Both the position numbers and the translations under genes were made by a program. DNA of 64,000 nucleotides from Erythrobacter sp. F6033 (GTDB lineage: Bacteria > Pseudomonadota > Alphaproteobacteria > Sphingomonadales > Sphingomonadaceae): NCBI RefSeq assembly GCF_023016005.1, contig NZ_JALKAZ010000001.1, positions 372,001 to 436,000 on the forward strand, in the 5' to 3' direction. Below, one piece after another: positions 37,571 through 45,654 of this stretch. How positions within the stretch are numbered: the first letter of the stretch is position 1; every line of letters begins with the position of its first letter. The notes beneath the pieces are model-generated. The model was not told the origin of the DNA. It searched no databases and saw only the letters and a list, made by a program, of their open reading frames with translations.

Positions 37571-39649
37571 TCAATCCTCGCTATCGTCGTCCTTTGCTTT
37601 GGCGCCTTTTGCACCTTCTGCAAGCTGCGGACGGGTTCCGGGCATTTCAGCGCGGCGATCACCGGTCTTCAGATAGGTGTCGAACCATTCCATCATGCGC
37701 AGGTTAAAGTCGTAACGACCCGCAGCAAGGCGGTTGCCGTGGCCTTCGCCCGGATAGAAAACCAGACGTGCAGGCACGTCAGGCTTGCGCACTTTGAGCG
37801 AGCGATAGAGCTCCAGACTCTGACCCGGATCGACGCGGGTGTCTTCTTCACCATGCAGGATCAGGATCGGTGTATTCGATTTGTCGACGTGATAGATCGG
37901 CGAAACTTTAAGCATCGCAAGCCAATCGTCCCAAGGCCATTTGCGGCTGTGCACGTTGTACATCTCATACGGGATGTCGCCGGTTCCGAACTTCGATACC
38001 TGGTTTGAAATGCCGACTGACATCACAGCGGCTGCATACTCATCCGAGTAATACGTAGCGCCCCATGCGCTGGCATAGCCGCCATAGGAACCGCCAGTGA
38101 TGCCGGTGCGGTCCCCATCAGTGATACCATCCGCCATCAAAGCTTTCTTCGCATCGACAATGTCGCGGAATTCAGGGTCTGTGTAGCGGCCCTGATGCTG
38201 TTTCGCGAAGTCGACGCCGTATCCGGTCGAACCGCGATAGTTTGGCAGGAATACAGCGTAGCCCTGACCTGCGGCAACTTGTCCTGGCTTCGAATAGGCG
38301 GTGTTCCAGCCATTGCTGTCATGCGCTTCAGGTCCGCCATGGACGTTCATGATGGTCGGAGCGCCGCCAGCCGGAACGCCGCCAACAGGCAGGATCAAAA
38401 CGCCTTCGACCTGCTGACCATCGGTCGCGGTATAGGTGTAGGTGCGCTGCTCACCGAAATCGACTTCGGACAGCCACTCATTGTGGTTGGTCCAACGTTC
38501 AAACGCGCCGTTGTTCCAGACGAACAACTCGCTCGGGTGTTTCGGACTGTCAGCGCGAACGGCCAGCTTTCCGCCCGCGGATTCGACGCCTGTCAGGATA
38601 AGCGAACCCGGATCAATTTCTTCGTCCAGAGTACCATCAGCATTGTAGAAGCGCAGTTTCGACTGCGCACCGACGTCTACGGTCACCGCAAGACGGCCAT
38701 CGGCCAACCACTCGGTATCGGTCGCCGCCTCGGCAGCGCCAGCATTCAAAGCGCGGAATGCGCCAGTAGCGGTGTCGACCAAATGCAGCGTTGTCGCCGC
38801 CGGGTCGTTCATATCAACGCCTGCGATCAATGAGAGCTGCGAACTGTCCGGCGAAATCTCGACATCGCCGATCTTACCCGGTGTCTCCACCACGGCGCTC
38901 ACATTGCCTGACGCAAGATCGAGGATGTTCACGCGCTTGCTGGTGTAGCTGTCATCAACCAGCGGGCTTGGCGTGGTTTCAATCATTGCGAATGAACCGT
39001 CCGGCGCAATATCGAATGCGCTGACATAGCCCGGAATAGCGATCTCGCTCGGCTCTTCGTCGATTTCCATGCCAGCTTTGGCTGCGAACATACGAGCGGG
39101 CCGGAACTCTTCTTCGTAAATGCGCGCGTTAAAACCCGCCTTGCTTTGGGTCGTGCGCTGTTTGTCTTCGCCTGCGCCCGTAAGCATGTAGATCATGCTG
39201 CCATCGGGGCTGAATTTGTATGAGCGAACACCGGTGTCTTCGACAGCGGCCAGCTTGCGATAGGTGCCGCCGCCGACGGGAACACCCCATACTGCGCGGT
39301 CTTCTTTGCCTTTGGACCACAGGAATGTGACCATCGATCCGTCAGGCGAGAAGGCAACGCCGCCCGGGCTGATATCATCAGGCAGGTAAGCTTGCGCCGT
39401 ATCGGGGCCAGTGGCGACTTTCAATTCGGACTGGAAACTGCCGTTTTTTTCGCCTTCGGTTACATCCGGCAGGCTCGATGTCGTGAAGGCGACGCGGGTG
39501 CCATCAGGAGAGATTGCCATTGCGCCAACGCTTTCCAGCTTGGCGACGTCTTCCGGCGTCATCGGGCGGGCCTGAGCGGTCGCGGCGAGCGATGCGCCAG
39601 CGAGAAGCGTTGCAGTGAATGCGAGCGGTCGTGCGATCTGTCTGATCAT
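37571..39649 (-). CDS. Secreted S9-family prolyl oligopeptidase-type peptidase
   Basis: 692 aa from MIRQIARPLAFTATL, with a signal peptide ending near AQA. N-terminal beta-propeller (about 30-420, repeated SPDGS blades) and a C-terminal alpha/beta hydrolase with nucleophile Ser in GGSYGGYASAWG, Asp in EDTRVDPG and His in GEGHGNRLAA. It cleaves dipeptides or acyl-amino acids from peptides, likely in the periplasm. Divergent from the amidohydrolase gene, with a 154-bp shared upstream region. Confidence 0.93.
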   Translation of the reverse strand: MIRQIARPLAFTATLLAGASLAATAQARPMTPEDVAKLESVGAMAISPDGTRVAFTTSSLPDVTEGEKNGSFQSELKVATGPDTAQAYLPDDISPGGVAFSPDGSMVTFLWSKGKEDRAVWGVPVGGGTYRKLAAVEDTGVRSYKFSPDGSMIYMLTGAGEDKQRTTQSKAGFNARIYEEEFRPARMFAAKAGMEIDEEPSEIAIPGYVSAFDIAPDGSFAMIETTPSPLVDDSYTSKRVNILDLASGNVSAVVETPGKIGDVEISPDSSQLSLIAGVDMNDPAATTLHLVDTATGAFRALNAGAAEAATDTEWLADGRLAVTVDVGAQSKLRFYNADGTLDEEIDPGSLILTGVESAGGKLAVRADSPKHPSELFVWNNGAFERWTNHNEWLSEVDFGEQRTYTYTATDGQQVEGVLILPVGGVPAGGAPTIMNVHGGPEAHDSNGWNTAYSKPGQVAAGQGYAVFLPNYRGSTGYGVDFAKQHQGRYTDPEFRDIVDAKKALMADGITDGDRTGITGGSYGGYASAWGATYYSDEYAAAVMSVGISNQVSKFGTGDIPYEMYNVHSRKWPWDDWLAMLKVSPIYHVDKSNTPILILHGEEDTRVDPGQSLELYRSLKVRKPDVPARLVFYPGEGHGNRLAAGRYDFNLRMMEWFDTYLKTGDRRAEMPGTRPQLAEGAKGAKAKDDDSED

Positions 39650-39803
39650 AAAATAATTGTCCCTGCTTGGTCGATTCTTGCGCGTATTCATAACGAACGG
39701 TGACTGTATGGCAAATGAAGCGTTTCCGCGATTTTGCCTGTCCTTGCCGCTTGTGCTTCGCCGACTTGCGCGTCATCAAGTGCGGCAAAGGGAGATGATA
39801 CAA

Positions 39804-41084
39804 ATGAAAGTCCTGAAGAAACTTGCGGTTCCCGCGATTGCCGCGCTTGCCATGCTTGGCACCTCGGCTTCAGCCGAGCGGATTGCGATCAGCGCGGGCA
39901 GCGTGATTGTGGATGCGAATAGCGAACCGACCGGCCCTGCCTTGATCATGATCGAAGACGGCAAAGTTGTTTCGATTTCGACGACGACTACCGATTTCGA
40001 AGCCGACGTTGTTATCGACCTTTCTGACAAGACGGTCCTTCCCGGCCTGATTGATCTCCACACACACCTTTCCGGCGACCCTTCAGGAGAGTTCTGGCGC
40101 GCGGCGACAAATCCGCCCGAATGGTACACGCTGATCGCGGCCAAGAATGCGCGGATCACGGCGCTCGCTGGTTTCACGACAGTTCGTGATCTTGGCTCGC
40201 GCACGGACCAGGTCACGCAAAGCCTACGCCGCGCCACGGAAAGCGGCGTGGTGGCCGGACCGCGCATCGTGACCAGCGCGCGGACAATCGCGATTGTTGG
40301 CGGCCACGGCGATACCAACGGGTTCAACAAGCATGTGAATGACGCGATCGGATCGGACTTTGCCTGCACTGGCCCGGTCGAGTGCTCTGAGAAAGTGCGC
40401 ACCGCATCCAAATACGGCGCAGACCTGATCAAGATCACGGCGACCGGAGGCGTTCTTTCCCAACAAGGGCGCGGCCTTGAAGCGCATTTCACCGATGAAG
40501 AAATGAAATCGATTGTTGACACGGCTGAAACGCTCGGCCTGAAAGTCGCGGCACACGCACACGGTGCTCGCGGTATCGAAGCCGCTGCCCGCGCTGGCGT
40601 CCACACAATCGAGCATGGCACCTATATCGACGAAGCCGCAGCGCGCGCGATGAATGCCAATGGCACCACGCTTGTTCCGACGCTGATGGCGTTTGAGGGG
40701 ATAAAGAAGAACCTTGGCAAAGGGTTTTACACGCCGGTGGTCGAGGACAAGATCCGCGCCGTTGCAACCTTCGCCGGAACCATTGTCGAGCGTGCGATCG
40801 AATATGATGTGAAGGTCGCATTTGGCACTGATGCAGGCGTTTTCCCGCATGGCGAGAATGCAGGCGAGTTCGCGCTGATGAAAGCGGGCGGGATGAGCGA
40901 CCGTCAAGCGCTCGCCAGCGCAACCACAGTTGCCGCCGAAATCCTCGGCATGGAAAACGAGATTGGCCGCATCGCGCCCGGCTTCTCGGCAGACTTAATC
41001 GCGGTTGATAGCAACCCGCTGGCCGATGTTACGGTTCTGGAAGACGTCGATTTCGTTATGGTACGTGGCCGGGTGATCGAGTGA
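39804..41084 (+). CDS. Secreted amidohydrolase (prolidase/imidazolonepropionase-like)
   Basis: 426 aa from MKVLKKLAVPAI; GGGAG lies about ten bases upstream. Signal peptide ends at ASA. Metal-binding residues: LIDLHTHLSGD (HxH), IKITATGG (carboxylated Lys), AAHAHGA and HTIEHGT, and AFGTDAGVFPHG (Asp). This set matches the binuclear amidohydrolases annotated as Xaa-Pro dipeptidases. With the S9 peptidase next door, peptide scavenging is a reasonable inference. Overlaps the next gene (GTGA). Confidence 0.92.
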   Translation: MKVLKKLAVPAIAALAMLGTSASAERIAISAGSVIVDANSEPTGPALIMIEDGKVVSISTTTTDFEADVVIDLSDKTVLPGLIDLHTHLSGDPSGEFWRAATNPPEWYTLIAAKNARITALAGFTTVRDLGSRTDQVTQSLRRATESGVVAGPRIVTSARTIAIVGGHGDTNGFNKHVNDAIGSDFACTGPVECSEKVRTASKYGADLIKITATGGVLSQQGRGLEAHFTDEEMKSIVDTAETLGLKVAAHAHGARGIEAAARAGVHTIEHGTYIDEAAARAMNANGTTLVPTLMAFEGIKKNLGKGFYTPVVEDKIRAVATFAGTIVERAIEYDVKVAFGTDAGVFPHGENAGEFALMKAGGMSDRQALASATTVAAEILGMENEIGRIAPGFSADLIAVDSNPLADVTVLEDVDFVMVRGRVIE

Positions 41085-41998
41085 GCCTTTCGGCAACATT
41101 GGGGGCGCTTGCCTTGACGGTGAGCGCTCCTGAAAGTTGCGCCCGCGAACTGGTTGTTCTCGGCGCAGGGCAGGACGCTGGTGCGCCGCAGATCGGCAAT
41201 GCGGATGATACGGGGCCGCGCCTGCTACCGTCTTCGATTGCGGTTATCGACCGTGAGAACGGCCAGCGTTTCCTGTTTGACGCTACTCCTGCGATCACCG
41301 AGCAATTGGTAGTGCTTGACCGGATTGAGCCTCCGAAAAACGGGCTGGGAATTGATGGCGTCTTTTTGACCCACGCTCATATCGGCCATTATCTGGGGCT
41401 CGCATATCTTGGGCGGGAAGCGGCCGGAGCGAGCAAAGTTCCGGTGTTCGCCATGCCGCGCATGGTCAAGTTTCTTCGGGAAAACGCGCCGTGGAGCCAG
41501 CTGCACACCCTCGACAACATTGCCGTTACCGAATTGGAGGCAGACGGACTTGCGCCGGTCTCAGACGTGTTCGGCGTTTTTCCGATCACTGTCCCGCACC
41601 GCGACGAGTTTTCCGAAACGGTCGGCTTCCTGATCATGACACCCGAAAAGCGCGCGCTCTATGTGCCCGATCTCGACAGTTGGGATGAGTTTGCGGAGGC
41701 TGGCGGCGGCACCCTTTCCGACCTGATTGGCGGGGTGGACTACGCCTTTATCGACGCAACATTCTGGGATGATAATGAGTTGAAGGGCCGTGATATGAGC
41801 GCGATCCCGCACCCACGCGTCACCGGCACGATGGATCGCTTAGCCGATCTGCCGGACAGTGAGCGGGCCAAGGTGCATTTTATCCACTACAACCACACCA
41901 ATCCGATCCGCGAACCAGACAGCGCGGAAAGCAAAGAGGTGGCGGAGCGCGGTTTCAATATTGCGCGGCGCGGAATGCGGATGTGTCTGTCAGATTGA
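41081..41998 (+). CDS. PqqB-like metallo-beta-lactamase-fold protein
   Basis: 305 aa from a GTG coupled to the amidohydrolase stop. ELVVLGAGQDAGAPQIG resembles the PqqB N-terminus, and FLTHAHIGHYLGL is a variant HxHxGH metal motif (the usual Asp is Ile-Gly-His here). FIHYNHTNP lies near the end. A hydrophobic N-terminal stretch could be a signal peptide. No pqqA, C, D or E is nearby, so a role in PQQ synthesis is unlikely. Confidence 0.8.
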   Translation: MSLSATLGALALTVSAPESCARELVVLGAGQDAGAPQIGNADDTGPRLLPSSIAVIDRENGQRFLFDATPAITEQLVVLDRIEPPKNGLGIDGVFLTHAHIGHYLGLAYLGREAAGASKVPVFAMPRMVKFLRENAPWSQLHTLDNIAVTELEADGLAPVSDVFGVFPITVPHRDEFSETVGFLIMTPEKRALYVPDLDSWDEFAEAGGGTLSDLIGGVDYAFIDATFWDDNELKGRDMSAIPHPRVTGTMDRLADLPDSERAKVHFIHYNHTNPIREPDSAESKEVAERGFNIARRGMRMCLSD

Positions 41999-42008
41999 GG
42001 AGAGATAT

Positions 42009-42893
42009 ATGATCCGGAGTGCAATGATCGCGGCAAGCGTGCTGATGCTTGCAGGGTGCGGACAGGAGCCCAACGCATCAGTCGCCGACCGAATGTTGCC
42101 CGATCATGCCCCGCTTGAGGCAACAGGGGTCACCTCTATCCTCAATGCGGGCGTGACCGCGCGGCTGGGCGTTCAAAGCGAACCGGTCAAATTCCTGTTC
42201 GACCCGCTTTATGATGAACACTTTGGCACTTTGGAGCCGCTCGATGCCGCTCTGATTGAGCGGATCATTGCGGGCGCTGCGCCTTACGACAATGTCGATG
42301 CCGTGTTCGTGAGCCACGCCCATGGCGATCATTTCTCGCCCGCCGCTTTTAATCGTATGATGGCTGCGCAGTCCGAATTGCAGATTATCGCGCCAGTGCA
42401 AGCCATCGAGCAAATGCGCAGCGACGCCGGGTGGGACCCCGTTTTTGCCGCGCGCATCACCGAAATCTCGCTGGAGAATGGGGAGCAAGCTGAAGCATTC
42501 ACAATCGCGGGCGCGAATGTAGAGGCGTTCCGTTCCCCTCACACCGGCTGGCCGGATCGCCACGCTGACGTTCACAATATCACTTACCGCGTGTCAGCGT
42601 CGACGGGCGCAGCCGCGTATCAGCGGATCATGCATTTCGGCGATGCCGATCCCGCGCGGTCGCATATGGGGCCGCACGGTGCGTTCTTATCATCAGCGCG
42701 CAGCGGCCTGGCCATCGTGCCCTATTGGCATTTCGGCACGGCCAACTCAGACAGGTTGATCGACGAGACGTTCAACGCAGAAAGCGCAGTTGGCATGCAT
42801 GTGCCAGTGAGCGTGCCGGAATGGCTGGCGAAGACAGACCGCGCGTATTTTACCGAAGAAGGACAAGTCGCGGACGTCCCCGAAACGGAATGA
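42009..42893 (+). CDS. Metallo-beta-lactamase-fold lipoprotein
   Basis: 294 aa; GAGGAGAGATAT precedes ATG. The signal MIRSAMIAASVLMLAGCG has a lipobox LAGC. VSHAHGDHFSPAAF is a complete HxHxDH motif, and HTGWPDRHADVHN and PYWHFGTAN provide further candidate ligands. It looks like the UlaG-type branch of the fold. Third gene of the amidohydrolase-MBL-MBL operon; substrate unknown. Confidence 0.85.
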   Translation: MIRSAMIAASVLMLAGCGQEPNASVADRMLPDHAPLEATGVTSILNAGVTARLGVQSEPVKFLFDPLYDEHFGTLEPLDAALIERIIAGAAPYDNVDAVFVSHAHGDHFSPAAFNRMMAAQSELQIIAPVQAIEQMRSDAGWDPVFAARITEISLENGEQAEAFTIAGANVEAFRSPHTGWPDRHADVHNITYRVSASTGAAAYQRIMHFGDADPARSHMGPHGAFLSSARSGLAIVPYWHFGTANSDRLIDETFNAESAVGMHVPVSVPEWLAKTDRAYFTEEGQVADVPETE

Positions 42894-43535
42894 TTATCGC
42901 TGGGCCGGATCGCCGATTTCAACCAGGTTGATCGGTTCCGGTCGTTCGATCAGAGCGCGCGCTCTGTCCCATCCGCCGTGCAGCCAAAACTGCCGTGCAC
43001 CTTCGTGATCGGGCAGGATCAGCGGCATGGCTTTGCATCCTGCCTCTCGCGCTGCGCTGCGCGCTTCCTGTGTCAGGATCGCGAAGCCGGGCACGTCCTC
43101 GTCCTTCCACACACCTGCCATCGCAAAGATCGGCTCGCCCTCTGGCGCAAACCAGTGTTTGAGCCTGCGCCCTTCGCAATCCGTGCCGCTGCCCCATAAC
43201 ATCACGGAGGTCGCTGGTATCAGACAGCGAAACTCGCTGTTGCGCAGATTGCCGATCCAGAACGGGCTATCGGCGTTCCGGACAGTGGCAATCCGCCTTG
43301 TGGGATCGTCCGAATTTGGGGGAGGGGCAACGCCCCACAATCGCGGCGTTATGCGCGGTTGGAGCCTCCCGCCCGAAGGCCGCGGCCCTGCAATGAATTC
43401 CCGTCCTGCTGTAATTACGGGCGCGAATTTGAGCGGCGCAACATAGCCGCCTGCCCATGGATCATCGCCAAGCCGCGCGCCAAAGCGCGAGGCAATCTGT
43501 GCGGAAGAACAATCAAGGCGGTAAAGCGAGGTCAT
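42894..43535 (-). CDS. Degenerate SRAP (YedK/HMCES-like) protein
   Basis: 213 aa. The SRAP fold is recognisable: RLWGVAPPP, RIATVRNADSPFW, RCLIPAT, GVWKDEDVPGFAILTQEA and KAMPLILP. Canonical members start Met-Cys2, whose Cys crosslinks abasic sites; here the N-terminus is MTSLYRLDC, so Cys2 is missing, and the Glu of the usual FYEW is replaced (VMLWGS). The His before MPLILP is also absent. It is therefore likely to have lost the standard chemistry. Converges on the MBL gene with no gap. Confidence 0.8.
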   Translation of the reverse strand: MTSLYRLDCSSAQIASRFGARLGDDPWAGGYVAPLKFAPVITAGREFIAGPRPSGGRLQPRITPRLWGVAPPPNSDDPTRRIATVRNADSPFWIGNLRNSEFRCLIPATSVMLWGSGTDCEGRRLKHWFAPEGEPIFAMAGVWKDEDVPGFAILTQEARSAAREAGCKAMPLILPDHEGARQFWLHGGWDRARALIERPEPINLVEIGDPAQR

Positions 43536-43711
43536 TGTCGCGTGCCGCCATACATGGATCGTGTGGATGCGAACACTGGGATAAACGGGTCAAAAACCGG
43601 GCCAGCTTGCCTTTGTGAATACGAATGCCGCTTGAGTTTGTGTCAGCTCTTTGTCAACGTTGTCATAGTCATTGTCAGTTTATGCAGGCGATGGCTTGAG
43701 GGAGAGAGTGG

Positions 43712-44824
43712 ATGCAAAATATACGCTTGCGATCAATCGCAATGCCGCTGGCTATGGCAGCAGTTCTGGTTTCATGCGGGGGCGGTTCTGCGGCTTCCGG
43801 CGGCGGCGCGATCAGTGCGCCAGCTCCCAGCCCGAGCCCTTCGCCCAGCCCGACGCCAACGCCAACACCGACACCCACTCCAACACCGTCCCAATCTCTT
43901 CTTACGCAGGCCGATGCGCGGATCGGCGCTTGCGTAAATATGGCTAACCATCTGGAAGCCAATCCGACCGAAGGCGATTGGGGCCGCGCTATCAACAACA
44001 CCGATTTCGCCGATATCGCGGCGGTCGGTTTCGAAACAATCCGCCTGCCCGTGCGCTGGTCGAACAAGGCATCTGCTACGCCGCCTTACACAATCGATGC
44101 AGCTTGGATGCAGCGTGTTGAAGACGTGGTCGGACAGGCACGCGCTGCTGGCCTTCGGGTGATACTAAACGACCATCACTACGACGCGATCTTTGAAAAC
44201 CCCGATGCGGAAAAAGAGCGCTTTGCCGCGATCTGGAAACAGGTGGCTGAGCGTTTTCAGGGAGCGGACGATATGGTCTGGTTCGAGCTGCTCAATGAGC
44301 CGCACAACCAGATCACGGATGCAAACCTGCTGTCCATTCTCGAGCCTGCATTGGCGGAAGTCCGCGCGACCAACCCGACGCGGCCCGTTGTCGTCGGCGG
44401 TCAGAATTATAGCGGGATCAACTCATTGGCGACTTTGCCTTTGCCCAACGATCCGTATCTGATTGCGACGTTCCATTTCTACGATCCGTTCCCGTTCACC
44501 CACCAAGGGGCTCCGTGGGTAACGCCCGTTCAGCCGGTAGGCGCAACCTATGGCAGCGCAGCGGATCAGCAGGAACTGGAAGGTGCGGTGCAAAAGGCGC
44601 GCGACTTCATGACGTCTACCGGGAGGCCTGTGTTTTTGGGCGAATACGGTGCGTATGATCCGATCCCGATGGATCAACGTGTCAGCTACTACAGCGCCGT
44701 TTCGACAGCATTCCGCGGCGCTGACGTAGACGGATGTATCTGGGGTTACACGAACAGCTTCGCATTCCGCGATCAGAACACCGGAGTGTGGCATCAGCAA
44801 TTGCTCGACGCGATTGGACTGTGA
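43712..44824 (+). CDS. GH5-family glycoside hydrolase lipoprotein (endoglucanase type)
   Basis: 370 aa. Lipoprotein signal with VLVSCGGG lipobox, then a Gly/Ser and Pro-Ser/Pro-Thr linker (about 26-60), then a GH5 barrel: INNTDFADIAAVGFETIRLP, LNDHHYD, the acid/base Glu in WFELLNEPHN, and the nucleophile Glu in PVFLGEYGAYD. It probably cleaves a beta-1,4-glucan or similar polysaccharide at the cell surface. No binding module is attached. Confidence 0.92.
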   Translation: MQNIRLRSIAMPLAMAAVLVSCGGGSAASGGGAISAPAPSPSPSPSPTPTPTPTPTPTPSQSLLTQADARIGACVNMANHLEANPTEGDWGRAINNTDFADIAAVGFETIRLPVRWSNKASATPPYTIDAAWMQRVEDVVGQARAAGLRVILNDHHYDAIFENPDAEKERFAAIWKQVAERFQGADDMVWFELLNEPHNQITDANLLSILEPALAEVRATNPTRPVVVGGQNYSGINSLATLPLPNDPYLIATFHFYDPFPFTHQGAPWVTPVQPVGATYGSAADQQELEGAVQKARDFMTSTGRPVFLGEYGAYDPIPMDQRVSYYSAVSTAFRGADVDGCIWGYTNSFAFRDQNTGVWHQQLLDAIGL

Positions 44825-44898
44825 CGCAATTCTTGTAACCAATCGCGCGTTTGCAGCGTATACGTCCTATCTTCGGGGAAGAATTAGGGACATCGAAA

Positions 44899-45498
44899 AT
44901 GGATTTCACGTTTAAACGCACGGCGCATATTGTTGCGGCACTGCTCATCATCGCCGCTGTAACGCAGGCGATTTACACCGCGCTTTATATTGCAGAAGCG
45001 GATGTTCCGCGTCAGCTTCTTTGGGGCCTCGAAGGTTTTCTGTTTGTTGTCTTGGCCGCTTTTGCAGGCTCAGCCATGGTGCAGGCGAAAAGCCAGCATC
45101 TGGGCTGGGCGGCAATTGCATTCGCCGCCGTTCTCAATGTCGTTCAAGTCGGTGTGGGCCTAACTATGTTCGGCCCGTTCTTCGAAGCGGCTGGCGAAGT
45201 CGAAGCACTGGCACCGGCCGCCAGTGCGGTCGTCGCATTCTCCTTCATGGTCTATAATGCGGCGAAGGTGCTGCTGGCTCTCGCTGCCATCGTATTTGGC
45301 CTCGCCAAGCTGAATGATGGCGCAAAGGCTCTAGGCGGATTGACCGCTCTGGTCGGCGCGGTGGCCTTTGTTACCAACGCGCTGTCTATGGCGCTGGGCC
45401 GCGAATTTTCGGGCGAGCTTCCGCTAGCGGGCGGATCGGGCGTGCTGGCGACGGTGCTACTGGCGCTGTGTTTGTTGAGCGCGGTGAAGGACGACTGA
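44899..45498 (+). CDS. Hypothetical integral membrane protein
   Basis: 199 aa from MDFTFKRTAHIVAALL. About six hydrophobic segments with few charged residues. No family recognised. It stands alone and is closed by a strong terminator at 45531. The thiamine gene thiC is two genes downstream but separated by that terminator. Confidence 0.75.
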   Translation: MDFTFKRTAHIVAALLIIAAVTQAIYTALYIAEADVPRQLLWGLEGFLFVVLAAFAGSAMVQAKSQHLGWAAIAFAAVLNVVQVGVGLTMFGPFFEAAGEVEALAPAASAVVAFSFMVYNAAKVLLALAAIVFGLAKLNDGAKALGGLTALVGAVAFVTNALSMALGREFSGELPLAGGSGVLATVLLALCLLSAVKDD

Positions 45499-45530
45499 TC
45501 CGGTTTCCAAGCCATACTTTGAATTGAGCG

Positions 45531-45570
45531 GGGCGCGTGAAGGAACAGGCTTCACGCGCCCTTTTCTTTT
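45531..45570 (+). terminator. Rho-independent terminator
   Basis: Perfect 12-bp stem GGGCGCGTGAAG/CTTCACGCGCCC, seven-base loop, followed by TTTTCTTTT. Confidence 0.93.
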
Positions 45571-45654
45571 GGTAACTTGGCTCGCGCTAACCAATTACCG
45601 ATATCTGCAGTGCGCCGATTTGCCTTACCCCCTAAATCCCGCCAACATGCGGGG

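Noticed and set aside
41081..41998. PQQ biosynthesis locus
   Set aside because: Only a PqqB-like fold is present; no pqqA, C, D or E around it, and the metal motif differs.
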